Origin: Vibrio litoralis DSM 17657
Lineage (GTDB): Bacteria; Pseudomonadota; Gammaproteobacteria; Enterobacterales; Vibrionaceae
NCBI RefSeq assembly: GCF_000426765.1
Contig: NZ_AUFZ01000017.1
Location: 62,001 to 126,000, forward strand
DNA length: 64,000 nucleotides
Reading direction: 5' to 3'
Shown here: positions 52,416 through 61,345 of the stretch, piece by piece
Position numbering within the stretch: the first letter of the stretch is position 1
Layout of the letters: the number at the start of each line of letters is the position of its first letter
The notes under the pieces: model-generated
Told to the model about the DNA's origin: nothing
Databases searched by the model: none
The model's input: only the letters and a program-made list of their open reading frames with translations
Program-made: the position numbers and the translations under genes

Positions 52416-54089
52416 TTATGACCCAAAAGCTTCTTCTAAACGTTCTAATTTCATTAGGACCTCTTGGCTTTGGGATTTAATCAATTCAGAACGCTCAAGC
52501 AATGCTTGTATGCTAGATTCAATTTTTAATGTTAAATGATTATCAATGAATAAGTGTGGTAAACCATCATGGAAATCATTACGAGCACTCTTAACTTTAA
52601 AGTCCATTGAGACCAATAATTGATGGAGTGACTCTGAATGTTCTTTCCATTCTTTAAGAATAGAATCCGATAAGCCATTTTCAGTAACAAGCGCAAGAGA
52701 AACAGAACGATTTGCGATATCTTTTATCACCAGTTGCTGATTAACATTCACTTCAAACTTAAAAGCGACGATTTCAGTCATACGATTTACATAACCATAT
52801 GCTTGACCACTGCCATCATGGATAACTTGTTCTAACTCTTTGCTAGACACATAGATCCAATAATGTTCGGTATTTTCTTGCTCTATAATTGAAACATTAC
52901 TATCCAATAAGACGAGCTTAATTAAGTTACTAGAATGAGAAACTTTATAGCGTTTCGACTTAGATAAATCATATTGATAAATTTGCTTACGGCGCAGTGT
53001 GCCTTCGGTATTTCCTTCTAATTGAATATTGAAGGTTTCGGTAATATTCTTATCTAGTCCTTTCAATTGCAGATCAACTTGATCAATCTCTTGCTCTAAG
53101 AGTAATTGATCGTAGGCATAATCATGTAAAAAATCCTCAACCGCTTGATTTACGATAATTTTAGACTCTGGTGAATTCCATAAGCAGTCTTTCAATAAGA
53201 GTAAATCTAATGCATTAATTTCATCTCGACCATTAAAATAAGCACTGGCTTTAAGTAATTTAACTGCTTTTTTCCAACGACGGTCTGAAACATATAATTC
53301 ATCAGGTTTTAAACGGCTACCTTGCTCATTACTCACTGACTCTTGTGATTCTATTGCCGTTTTTAGAACGTATAGTTTATCAAAAATCGTTTCTGATAAT
53401 TCAAGGTGATCCAGCTCTTTTAGCCATTGATGATATTCTTCATCTTTGATGGCTAAACCCGGCTCAACTTGTGCTTCCAATGGCGTTCCGATAGTCAGCA
53501 TTGAGCGAAAGTTTTGCTTATTTTGAATCCTATCAACAAAAACGCGCACTAACATTCGGTCATATAAAGCATCAAGACCACTTTCTTCATTCGGCAATTC
53601 ATTGGACGCAGAAATCAAAACTCTCATTGGTACCTTTTCAATATTACTGCCATTTTTAAAAGTCTTTTCATTTACTACAGTCAATAAAGTATTCAAAATT
53701 GCAGGGCCGGCTTTCCAGATCTCATCAAGAAAAACCACTTGTGCCGTAGGGAGGTACCCTTCCGTTAGCCGTAAATAGCGTCCATGGTCTTTTAAATCTT
53801 GAATACTTAGAGGGCCAAAGACTTCTTCTGGCGTCGAGAAGCGTGTCATAAGGTATTCAAAGTACGTACTGTCATCAAAGGCTTGAATAAGTCGCTTAGC
53901 AATGAGGCTTTTAGCAATGCCAGGAGGACCAAGTAAAAAAACACTTTCACCAGATAAAGCGGCCAATAAACATAATCTAATAGTGTCTTCTCGCTCGTAA
54001 ACACCATCAGACAGCGCTTGTACTAATTTATTGATTCTTTCCGATAATAATGAACGTTCTGTGGCGCTTCTTTTTTGTGCACTTTCCAT
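52416..54089 (-). CDS. ravA: MoxR-family AAA+ ATPase RavA
   Basis: A 557-residue AAA+ ATPase. LLAALSGESVFLLGPPGIAKSLIAKRL holds Walker A (GPPGIAKS), FLDEIWKAGPAILNTLL is Walker B, and a sensor region ISASNELPNEESGLDALYDR follows, almost word for word as in E. coli RavA. The C-terminal 200 residues form the LARA-type accessory part, here longer than in E. coli (498 aa). I place the start at ATG 54089, preceded by AGAGGG; an ATG at 54110 has no ribosome site. First gene of ravA-viaA. Confidence 0.93.
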   Translation of the reverse strand: MESAQKRSATERSLLSERINKLVQALSDGVYEREDTIRLCLLAALSGESVFLLGPPGIAKSLIAKRLIQAFDDSTYFEYLMTRFSTPEEVFGPLSIQDLKDHGRYLRLTEGYLPTAQVVFLDEIWKAGPAILNTLLTVVNEKTFKNGSNIEKVPMRVLISASNELPNEESGLDALYDRMLVRVFVDRIQNKQNFRSMLTIGTPLEAQVEPGLAIKDEEYHQWLKELDHLELSETIFDKLYVLKTAIESQESVSNEQGSRLKPDELYVSDRRWKKAVKLLKASAYFNGRDEINALDLLLLKDCLWNSPESKIIVNQAVEDFLHDYAYDQLLLEQEIDQVDLQLKGLDKNITETFNIQLEGNTEGTLRRKQIYQYDLSKSKRYKVSHSSNLIKLVLLDSNVSIIEQENTEHYWIYVSSKELEQVIHDGSGQAYGYVNRMTEIVAFKFEVNVNQQLVIKDIANRSVSLALVTENGLSDSILKEWKEHSESLHQLLVSMDFKVKSARNDFHDGLPHLFIDNHLTLKIESSIQALLERSELIKSQSQEVLMKLERLEEAFGS

Positions 54090-54266
54090 GCATCCCTCTT
54101 TTAAAGACATATTTTGTAATACTTTGTCTTATTCTGACCGAAAGGTGAATCATTTTTTATTGTGTATCAATTAGCTTTTTCATTTTAATGAGTTATAGAC
54201 AGTGTAATCGAACAGTCCTTTTGGTAATCTGCAGTTTACAAAATAGACCAGTTAAGAGTGATAATG

Positions 54267-54788
54267 ATGAGCCATACTATTTTACACTGTTGGAGAAATA
54301 TTCAACTGGCTGAAATCGATGTGGATCTACCTAATGGTAAATCTATTCGCCATACAACCATTATCCATCCTGGCGCGGCGGTTATTTTGCCGATCACTGA
54401 TGATGGCGATATTTTATTACTGCGCCAATTTCGTCCATCATTAAATAAATGGATCTTAGAGCTTCCAGCCGGAACCATTGAAGCTAATGAAAGCCCAATA
54501 GAATGTGCGAAACGAGAACTAATTGAAGAAACCGGCTACAGCGCTCAACATTTTGAACCTTTAGGACAATGCTCTCCTCTTGCAGGATTCTGTGATGAGA
54601 TTCAGCATCTATTTGTTGCTAAAGGCTTATCTCCAAACCAATCGTTGTCACCAGATGATGATGAGGTGATTAATGTCATTAAGGTTTCATTAAATGATAT
54701 TGAAAACTGGATCAAAACCGATGAGATCACCGATGGAAAAACCATAGCTTGTTTAAGTAAAGCAAAACTGTGTGGTTTTTTAGTTTAG
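54267..54788 (+). CDS. Nudix hydrolase, ADP-ribose pyrophosphatase-like
   Basis: A 173-residue Nudix enzyme with a perfect Nudix box, GTIEANESPIECAKRELIEE then TGY (GX5EX7REUXEEXGU), near residues 75-97. The preceding VILPITDDGDILLLRQFRP and the Pro in LELPAG are as in ADP-ribose or sugar-nucleotide pyrophosphatases (NudF/NUDT5 side). It cuts nucleoside diphosphate compounds in the cytosol; the substrate is inferred. Starts at 54258 (GTG), 54264 and 54267 are all possible; 54267 best fits the AAGAG spacing. ltaE follows 23 bp on. Confidence 0.85.
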   Translation: MSHTILHCWRNIQLAEIDVDLPNGKSIRHTTIIHPGAAVILPITDDGDILLLRQFRPSLNKWILELPAGTIEANESPIECAKRELIEETGYSAQHFEPLGQCSPLAGFCDEIQHLFVAKGLSPNQSLSPDDDEVINVIKVSLNDIENWIKTDEITDGKTIACLSKAKLCGFLV

Positions 54789-54811
54789 CTATTTAATTTT
54801 AAGGAAATGAT

Positions 54812-55825
54812 ATGGACTTTCGTTCAGATACGGTTACTCAACCTACGGAAGCGATGCGTATCGCGATGGCAAATGCAATTGTAGGTGATGATGTTTATGG
54901 GGACGACCCTACGATTAATGCTTTAGAAATCTGGGCGGCAGAGCGTCATGGGTTCGAAGCGGCTATTTTTACCAGTTCAGGTACACAAGCTAACTTACTC
55001 GGCTTAATGTCTCATTGTGGTCGTGGTGAGGAATACTTGTGTGGTCAACAAGCTCATAACTACAAATTCGAAGGAGGTGGTGCAGCGGTGCTTGGTTCGA
55101 TTCAGCCTCAACCAATCCAGAACGAACCTAATGGCACACTTTGTTTTAAAAAGCTTGAACAAGCGATTAAACCGGATGATATTCACTTTGCACAAACTAA
55201 GCTATTAAGTTTGGAAAATACCATTAATGGTAAAGTACTGCCGCTTGACTATTTACGTGAAGCCCGTGAATTTACTCAGCGCCATAACCTACAACTACAT
55301 TTAGATGGCGCTCGTGTTTATAACGCGGCAGTGGCATTAAATGTTGATATTAAAGAGATCGCTTGTCATTTTGACTCTATGACTATTTGTCTTTCAAAAG
55401 GGTTATCCGCTCCGGTGGGTTCACTTCTCTTAGGTACCAAAGAGTTCATCACCAGAGCTCGACGTATTCGCAAGATGCTTGGTGGTGGTATGCGTCAAGC
55501 TGGCATTTTGGCTGCTGCGGGTAAAATTGCCTTAACAGAACAAGTCAATCGTCTCCAAACCGATCATGATAACGCCAAAAGACTAGCGACCAGTTTATCT
55601 GAATTGGACGGCTTTGATATTAATGTTGAGCACGTACAAACTAATATTGTCTTTGCTAAGTTAGCCCCACATATTGACACGCTTGCCATGCAATCTCAGT
55701 TGAAGAAAGAAGGTATTATTATTAGCTCAGGAAACCCTCTTCGCTTTGTTTTGCACAATGATGTTCAAGCCAGTGATGTTGATATCTTAGTCGAACGTAT
55801 TCGTCGTTTTATTACTGCAAACTAG
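54812..55825 (+). CDS. ltaE: Low-specificity L-threonine aldolase
   Basis: A 337-residue PLP enzyme that splits threonine and allo-threonine to glycine and acetaldehyde. It opens MDFRSDTVTQPTEAMR, has TSSGTQANLLGLM, the LHLDGARVYNAAVAL cofactor-Asp region and the Schiff-base lysine in TICLSKGLSAPVGSLL (about residue 196). AAGGAAA precedes ATG 54812. Length matches E. coli LtaE (333). Possibly co-transcribed with the Nudix gene. Confidence 0.94.
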   Translation: MDFRSDTVTQPTEAMRIAMANAIVGDDVYGDDPTINALEIWAAERHGFEAAIFTSSGTQANLLGLMSHCGRGEEYLCGQQAHNYKFEGGGAAVLGSIQPQPIQNEPNGTLCFKKLEQAIKPDDIHFAQTKLLSLENTINGKVLPLDYLREAREFTQRHNLQLHLDGARVYNAAVALNVDIKEIACHFDSMTICLSKGLSAPVGSLLLGTKEFITRARRIRKMLGGGMRQAGILAAAGKIALTEQVNRLQTDHDNAKRLATSLSELDGFDINVEHVQTNIVFAKLAPHIDTLAMQSQLKKEGIIISSGNPLRFVLHNDVQASDVDILVERIRRFITAN

Positions 55826-55989
55826 GTGGAATAGATAGGTGCGAATATAAATGAAGTAGGCATGTTCAATTTGCCCTGCCTAAAGCTTGTTTTATTCTTG
55901 TTGAAACTCGCATCTTGAAGTTTCTTAGGTATATAATGGCAAAGAAATAATTGGTTAATTAAATACTAAATAACGATGTTGGTAGTACA

Positions 55990-56706
55990 TTGAACTCAGT
56001 CACTGAAAAAAAACAAGGTCGCCGCACCGCTCAAGAAGCCGAGCAGACCAAAAAAGCCATTTTGAAAATTGCTGCACAGCTATTTTGTCAGTATGGCTAT
56101 AAAAAAGTATCGCTGCGTCAAATTAGTGAACGAGCTAATGTATCCCATAGCTTGTTACGCTATCACTTTGGCAGTAAAGAGAAAATTTGGCAGCATATCA
56201 GTGACCATATCTATCAATACTTTCAAGAATATTTTCAATATATTATTGATTCTCTGCCACAAAACTTACCAGCAAATGTTCAGTTGTATAAGCTAATGAA
56301 CCGCGTTTTAGCTTGTAGTTTAAATGATCCGCGTGCCATTACCTTTCTGGCCGATGCCGTTCGCCAAGAAAAAAGCATGGTGAATTATTTCTTAGAACCA
56401 AGTCGTAAGAATAACCAGTTGATCGATGGATTAATCAAAGAGTTTAAGCAAGAGCATCCAGACTCCCCACTAACTTCAAGGACATTGCGTTGGCAAGCTT
56501 CAATGTACTCTCATTCAGCAAGTACGCTAGATCCTTTGATGCTACATGCTTTTGAATGTGATGATCGTCAATCTGCGCTATTTTCTCATTGGCAACAATT
56601 TAACCAACTACTGGCAAACCAGCTGTATATTGCCAATGAATATATTGAATCACCGAGCTGCTTAGATGAAATTATTGTACCACCACCCAAAGAATCCGAT
56701 GGGTAG
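55990..56706 (+). CDS. TetR family transcriptional regulator
   Basis: A 238-residue regulator with a TetR HTH at residues 20-66 (ILKIAAQLFCQYGYKKVSLRQISERANVSHSLLRYHFGSKEKIW, in outline) and a helical ligand domain. The start is a TTG at 55990 with a weak upstream site; no later Met precedes the HTH, which supports the TTG. It has no divergent partner and converges on the DEAD-box gene, so its target is not evident. Confidence 0.88.
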   Translation: MNSVTEKKQGRRTAQEAEQTKKAILKIAAQLFCQYGYKKVSLRQISERANVSHSLLRYHFGSKEKIWQHISDHIYQYFQEYFQYIIDSLPQNLPANVQLYKLMNRVLACSLNDPRAITFLADAVRQEKSMVNYFLEPSRKNNQLIDGLIKEFKQEHPDSPLTSRTLRWQASMYSHSASTLDPLMLHAFECDDRQSALFSHWQQFNQLLANQLYIANEYIESPSCLDEIIVPPPKESDG

Positions 56707-56709
56707 TGG

Positions 56710-56742
56710 TAACCAATAGATATTAATAACCAATAGATATTA
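56710..56742. repeat. 17-bp tandem duplication between TetR and helicase genes
   Basis: TAACCAATAGATATTA occurs at 56710 and again at 56727. It starts three bases after the TetR stop and ends in the stop codon of the minus-strand helicase. Confidence 0.85.
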
Positions 56743-58020
56743 TCGACGTTTACCTCGAGAGCTGTGTATCTTCAATTTTGCTTTTAGTTTTCTCTTTTCT
56801 GAAGAACGACTATGGCGTTTAGTTTGAGTTTCCTCTTCTTCAAATGTAGGCTCATAACCCGGCAGCCATTGTTGAGGTAGGCGTGTATCAAGCAAGGTTT
56901 CAATCGCATCTAATAAATATTGCTCTTGTGCGCACATTAAAGAAATTGCTTGGCCCTTTTCTCCTGCTCGTCCCGTTCTTCCAATTCGATGAACATAGTC
57001 TTCCGCTTGAAAAGGTAATTCATAGTTAACCACGTGCGGTAATTGCTGAATGTCTAATCCGCGAGCCGCAACATCAGTAGCAATCAGCGCTCTAATTCTA
57101 CCCGATTTAAAATCGTCTAATGCTTTTTGCCTTGCCCCTTGGCTTTTATCACCATTAATGGATGCAGCCTCAATACCATCGAGTTTTAATTCTTTGGCTA
57201 GTACATCAGAAGTTTGTTTTGTTTTAGTGAACACCAGAACTTGTTGCCAGTTTCTAGAGCCGATCAGATAAGACAGAAGCTCACGTTTACGTGATTTATT
57301 CACCGGATAGACAATCTGTTCAACGGTTTCTGCCGTGCTATTTTCCGAAGCAATTTGAATCTCAACCGGATCATTTAGCAGTTTATGAGCAACTTCTCGA
57401 ATGCGCTTAGTAAAGGTTGCCGAGAAAAATAAAGTCTGTTTTTCTTGATTCATTCGACGCAAGATTCGTTGCAGATCCGGCATGAATCCCATGTCCATCA
57501 TTCGGTCAGCTTCATCGAGTACCAATGTTTGCGTCTGCTGCAGGTGCAAATTACCAACAAAAAGATGATCAAGTAAACGGCCAGGAGTCGCCACTACAAT
57601 ATCAGCCCCAGCGTTTAAGTTTTTAGTTTGCACGCTCATGCTGGTTCCGCCATAAACCACGACAATTTTCAAACCTTGGTTATAAGACTCAAGGTTATCG
57701 TAGACTTGTTGAGCGAGCTCTCGTGTCGGAGTCAGAATCAGTGCTTTAACGGCTGCGCCACGCGTTTTTTTCTGCGGAAGATCTTCAGGCTCAGCAATAT
57801 CATTGTTTCCATCTAAATCAGGGCTATCTAACAATTGTTGAATGATAGGTAGACCAAACGCAGCCGTTTTGCCGGTGCCGGTTTGTGCACTAGCAAGCAC
57901 GTCCTTGCCTTCTAATATTTGGGGAATGGCTTGTTGCTGAATATCTGTTGGCGTTTTAAAACCAAGATCCGATAAGGTTTGGCAAATTTGGGGAGATAAA
58001 CCTAAGGTTGCGAACGACAT
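56740..58020 (-). CDS. DEAD-box ATP-dependent RNA helicase (RhlE-like)
   Basis: A 426-residue helicase with the full motif set: Q-motif GFKTPTDIQQQAIP, AQTGTGKTAAF (Walker A), PTRELAQQV, VLDEADRMMDMGF (DEAD), FFSATF, VARRGLDI-type (VAARGLDIQQLPHVVNYELP) and HRIGRTGRAGEKG. The C-terminus after about 385 is short and highly basic (KRHSRSSEKRKLKAKLK), as in cold-adapted RhlE-type helicases that act on ribosome assembly or mRNA. An insert of acidic residues (70-85) follows motif I. Confidence 0.92.
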   Translation of the reverse strand: MSFATLGLSPQICQTLSDLGFKTPTDIQQQAIPQILEGKDVLASAQTGTGKTAAFGLPIIQQLLDSPDLDGNNDIAEPEDLPQKKTRGAAVKALILTPTRELAQQVYDNLESYNQGLKIVVVYGGTSMSVQTKNLNAGADIVVATPGRLLDHLFVGNLHLQQTQTLVLDEADRMMDMGFMPDLQRILRRMNQEKQTLFFSATFTKRIREVAHKLLNDPVEIQIASENSTAETVEQIVYPVNKSRKRELLSYLIGSRNWQQVLVFTKTKQTSDVLAKELKLDGIEAASINGDKSQGARQKALDDFKSGRIRALIATDVAARGLDIQQLPHVVNYELPFQAEDYVHRIGRTGRAGEKGQAISLMCAQEQYLLDAIETLLDTRLPQQWLPGYEPTFEEEETQTKRHSRSSEKRKLKAKLKIHSSRGKRR

Positions 58021-58086
58021 AGAGAGCCTAATACGATAAATAAAAAATGAAACTAAACTGAGGTGTTCATTCTATCAAACTTAAGC

Positions 58087-58680
58087 TCACGGCTGTTGAT
58101 GTTTATCGATGAATCTTTTGCTGTTACTAAGCACATCTGGATAAAACTGCAAGAACACCGCACGTAACTCTTCATAATGTGCCATTAAAACATCACCGCA
58201 ATCATTTAAAGGGCCCATTCTAGGACTACGGTGTGACATTCTTTCAAGGGCGTATAAAGTACTATTAATATCTTGGTAGGACAGCAACCATTCACCACGC
58301 CACATAGCATTCATCGTCGTTCGGTAATTTTCAGGCACTGCATAGGTCTGTGATTGACAGAAAGAACGGCACTGCTCAACAAAATCAACGAGTTCCAGAG
58401 GATGAAACTTTCTCCATTCGCAAGCCAAACAATGATCCCAGAACATATCCAAAGCAATCGGTGAAAATCGTTTAATTTGAGGATCAAATAAGGATTTTTG
58501 TTGCAGTATCAATGGGTGCATATCTGTATACCTATCAACAAACCGATGAAGGCGGATCCCATCAACAACATGATTAGGATACTTCCCGTCTGGATTACCT
58601 TTGGCAAAGTCACCAAGTAGATTACCGGCCAAATCACTCTGACAATATTCGGCAATATGTAAGTGCGCTAAAAAATTCAT
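58087..58680 (-). CDS. acpH: Acyl carrier protein phosphodiesterase
   Basis: A 197-residue HD-type phosphodiesterase that removes the phosphopantetheine arm from ACP. It opens MNFLAHLHIAEYCQSDLAGNLLGDFAKGN and continues GIRLHRFVDRYTDMHPLI and IALDMFWDHCLA, with His and Asp residues of the metal site in the E. coli AcpH pattern (193 aa). It follows the helicase gene on the same strand but 66 bp upstream of it. Confidence 0.93.
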   Translation of the reverse strand: MNFLAHLHIAEYCQSDLAGNLLGDFAKGNPDGKYPNHVVDGIRLHRFVDRYTDMHPLILQQKSLFDPQIKRFSPIALDMFWDHCLACEWRKFHPLELVDFVEQCRSFCQSQTYAVPENYRTTMNAMWRGEWLLSYQDINSTLYALERMSHRSPRMGPLNDCGDVLMAHYEELRAVFLQFYPDVLSNSKRFIDKHQQP

Positions 58681-58937
58681 GTCATAACCTTAAATTCAGC
58701 GATTTTTATGACTGGTATGATCTGCTGATTAAATGAACATTTCGCACCAGAGTTAAGTATACTTGTGTGCTTGGTAATAAACATTTTTGCGACACTAATC
58801 TTAATACAATGCAACTCACTGCTAAAGTGCTAAGGTTTTGCTGTAAACGACTCGCTTTATTGTGGCTCAATAACCGGAAACCTATGCACGTATCTATGGA
58901 GGGCTCATACTGTATGAAGATAAGAGAGGGTTTTATG

Positions 58938-59150
58938 ATGAAGAAAAACAACAACGATACTTTTCTTTATGAGGATTTGGAAATTAGCTGCTGCCCAATT
59001 TGTTCAAGTGATGAATTTTTACTGTCTGAAGATCAGGATGTATTAATCTGTGTTGAGTGCGGACCAGTTCCAATCAAGAGTAAAAACAGCCTAACAATGA
59101 CGAGTAACGTTGAAGTGCCTTTTTTGAAATCAGCTTCTATCCTGCACTAG
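58938..59150 (+). CDS. Small zinc-ribbon protein
   Basis: A 70-residue protein with CPICSSDEFLLSEDQDVLIC and CVEC, two Cys-x2-Cys knuckles (residues 18-21 and 37-40) of a zinc ribbon, probably a nucleic-acid or protein-binding module. I place the start at ATG 58938, seven bases after GAGGG; ATG 58935 or ATG 58914 (GGAGGG upstream) are possible. A longer open frame back to 58767 has no protein-like features before that point. The function is unknown. Confidence 0.6.
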   Translation: MKKNNNDTFLYEDLEISCCPICSSDEFLLSEDQDVLICVECGPVPIKSKNSLTMTSNVEVPFLKSASILH

Positions 59151-59243
59151 TCTTTGCATTTGTAAGCTAATCTATTTCATAAGTTTTAATTTTCCACTTC
59201 AACCCCGCGGTTTAGTTAAAAGGGAATTAACTAAACCCTCGTC

Positions 59244-59894
59244 TCAACCAAATAAGCGACTCAATTCAGCAAGGCTCTTAATCGTTGTTACTTGTGGATC
59301 ATCTATATAGCTACCTGCCGGAGAATAATAAACCGTTTTCAGCCCTGCATTAATACCTGCGTAAACGCCATTCTCTGTATCATCAATAAACATACACTCT
59401 TCAAGTAAGAATCCCATTTGCATAGCGGCAAACAGTAATAGGTCCGGTTCTGGCTTCCAACTGTTAATATCAAAAGCGCTGAAAATTTTATTCTCAAACA
59501 GTGGCAACATCCCCGTTAGTGATAGTGAATGTTGCATTTTACTTTGTGGCCCGTTAGAAGCGACGCACACTGCAATCCCCTTTTCAATAAGCTGTTCAAC
59601 AGTCTGCTTTGCATGTGGAATCGGTTGAAGTTGCTCATCAAAGAGCTGACGTATTTGTTCACGATATCGTGGCTCTAATATTTCCATAGGAATTGTTAGG
59701 CCAGACCGCTCACTCGTTTCTTTCAATATATCGAACATTTTTCCACCTGGGAAATTAGCCATACATTGATCAAAATTTATATCTGCACCATAACTTGCAA
59801 ACACGTTTACCAGAGCTTGACAGCATAAACGCTCGCTATCGACTAACGTACCATCACAGTCAAAGATGACACACTTTATCTGATCTGTATCCAT
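59244..59894 (-). CDS. HAD-family phosphatase, YieH-like
   Basis: A 216-residue HAD hydrolase with motif I VIFDCDGTLVDSE, motif II CVASNGPQSKMQHS, Lys in NSWKPEPDLLLFAA and motif IV MFIDDTENGVYAG. The whole pattern, including SNGPxxKMQHS and WKPxPxL, is that of E. coli YieH, a 6-phosphogluconate phosphatase. Substrate assignment rests on this likeness. ATG 59894 is chosen over GTG 59897. Confidence 0.85.
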   Translation of the reverse strand: MDTDQIKCVIFDCDGTLVDSERLCCQALVNVFASYGADINFDQCMANFPGGKMFDILKETSERSGLTIPMEILEPRYREQIRQLFDEQLQPIPHAKQTVEQLIEKGIAVCVASNGPQSKMQHSLSLTGMLPLFENKIFSAFDINSWKPEPDLLLFAAMQMGFLLEECMFIDDTENGVYAGINAGLKTVYYSPAGSYIDDPQVTTIKSLAELSRLFG

Positions 59895-60019
59895 CACCGC
59901 ACCTATTCGTTATTCCGATATATTCAGTGTCGATGTTTATCTAAAAAAGGACAGAATCAATTAAAATTTGTGTTATCTCAAACAGGATTAAAATTTAAAA
60001 TTTATAACAAGATCACTTT

Positions 60020-60565
60020 TTAATCCCAATCAGGGTGAATAACCTTATTTATTATCAGTGATTTAGATATTAAGCCCTGTAAAACATCCGATGCAAAATC
60101 TTGCGTTTTAAACGAGTGATGATAGTTTTGAGAAATGGCAATATCCGTCAAAACTGCGAGTTGATTATCCTGGTCAATTTTACAAATCAGGGCAAAAACG
60201 GCTTCCCCCTCATCAAACCCGAGGAAGAGTTGATATTCATCATCGAGAATAATTTGTGTAAGAAACTCGATAACAAGGCTTTGATTCTCTGGAGTGTCGG
60301 AAAGTTGTGATGCTTGAAGGACTGAAAATAAAATAGTTAATCGATGAAAATCGACTTCAATAACATCCAGCCCTACTTTATTACTTAGCCCTTCTTTGTT
60401 ACTTAGTAATGATTCAACCTCAGATACGCTATATTTCACATTTTGTTGAGCTTCTAAATATAACTGGCGCCCCATTAGGCTTTCTGGTGTCGGGTACTCG
60501 ACGTCAACTTGCTGGGATAACCAATGATTTTTAGCCGAAATATAACTGTCGATTTGAGATTGCAT
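60020..60565 (-). CDS. Hypothetical protein
   Basis: A 181-residue, acidic soluble protein that I do not recognise. It starts at ATG 60565 after TGAGG. The N-terminal 60 residues are helical and Gln/Ser-rich, with a small internal repeat LLSNKEGLSNKVGL; residues 100-145 (LFLGFDEGEAVFALICKIDQDNQLAVLTDIAIS) have the look of alternating beta-strands. No signal peptide, membrane helix or metal motif. It stands alone, and the good ribosome site supports it as a real gene. Confidence 0.7.
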   Translation of the reverse strand: MQSQIDSYISAKNHWLSQQVDVEYPTPESLMGRQLYLEAQQNVKYSVSEVESLLSNKEGLSNKVGLDVIEVDFHRLTILFSVLQASQLSDTPENQSLVIEFLTQIILDDEYQLFLGFDEGEAVFALICKIDQDNQLAVLTDIAISQNYHHSFKTQDFASDVLQGLISKSLIINKVIHPDWD

Positions 60566-60780
60566 ACTTTACCTCAGCGACATTCAGGGCCGCTTTAAAC
60601 ACGTGAGTACGATTTTAACCGTACGAGTGATGTCATCCTAACAGCTCATCACTATAGGGGCTAGTGATAGCAAGCTATTGAATTTATTTTTCATTACTAT
60701 GGATGGGCTATGATAAACTTTAAACATTATTAAATATTTTTTTCGATGAACAACTACTGATTTATTCCAAAGGAAGGAAC

Positions 60781-61278
60781 ATGATAAAGAAACTTGTGCT
60801 TTTATCTGCCATTACACTGTCACTTACTGCTTGTGATAAAAATGAAGTGGGAGATGTCTCTTTGGGGATATTCACAACCAAAGACATTAAAATTGAAGTG
60901 TTATCTGACCCTATCGTCACCGGTGTTACTTGCCATATCTCCAATGTAGAAGCGAATTTAGACTTTGCTGATCCTTCTGATATGGGTATTTCATGCCGTC
61001 AAACCGGTGAAATAACGTCAGACATGATTGCTGAAATTGATAAGTCTAAATCAGGCGAAGTGGTATTTAAAAAGTCGAAAAGTGTTCTATTTAAAACTTT
61101 GAAGATCCGTCGTATTTATGACCAAAGCTCACAAACCTTGCTATATCTTTCATACAGTACCAAAGAAATTCAAGGTAGCTACAAGCATAGCCTATCAACA
61201 GTACCTCTTTGGAATACCAAAGCTTATAAAACACCTGAGCAAATTGAAGCTGAAAAATTAGCAGAGCAAAACGGTTAA
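60781..61278 (+). CDS. CreA family lipoprotein
   Basis: A 165-residue CreA-family protein. The signal peptide ends with lipobox LTAC (Cys18), whereas E. coli CreA has an ordinary signal. The domain includes NEVGDVSLGIFTTKDIKIEVLSDPIVTGVTCHIS and ADPSDMGISCRQTGEI (outline), typical of CreA, with two conserved cysteines. The function is unknown; CreA is required for nothing well defined. GGAAGG lies just before ATG 60781. Confidence 0.88.
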   Translation: MIKKLVLLSAITLSLTACDKNEVGDVSLGIFTTKDIKIEVLSDPIVTGVTCHISNVEANLDFADPSDMGISCRQTGEITSDMIAEIDKSKSGEVVFKKSKSVLFKTLKIRRIYDQSSQTLLYLSYSTKEIQGSYKHSLSTVPLWNTKAYKTPEQIEAEKLAEQNG

Positions 61279-61302
61279 AAACGTAAAACTTAGAAAATTG
61301 TT

Positions 61303-61341
61303 AAAAGCAGCGAATAACATAAAGATATTCGCTGCTTTTTT
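61303..61341. terminator. Bidirectional terminator between creA-like and protease genes
   Basis: AAAAGCAGCGAATA and TATTCGCTGCTTTT form a 14-bp perfect stem with a 9-nt loop, T tracts on both strands, between convergent genes. Confidence 0.9.
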
Positions 61342-61345
61342 ATTA

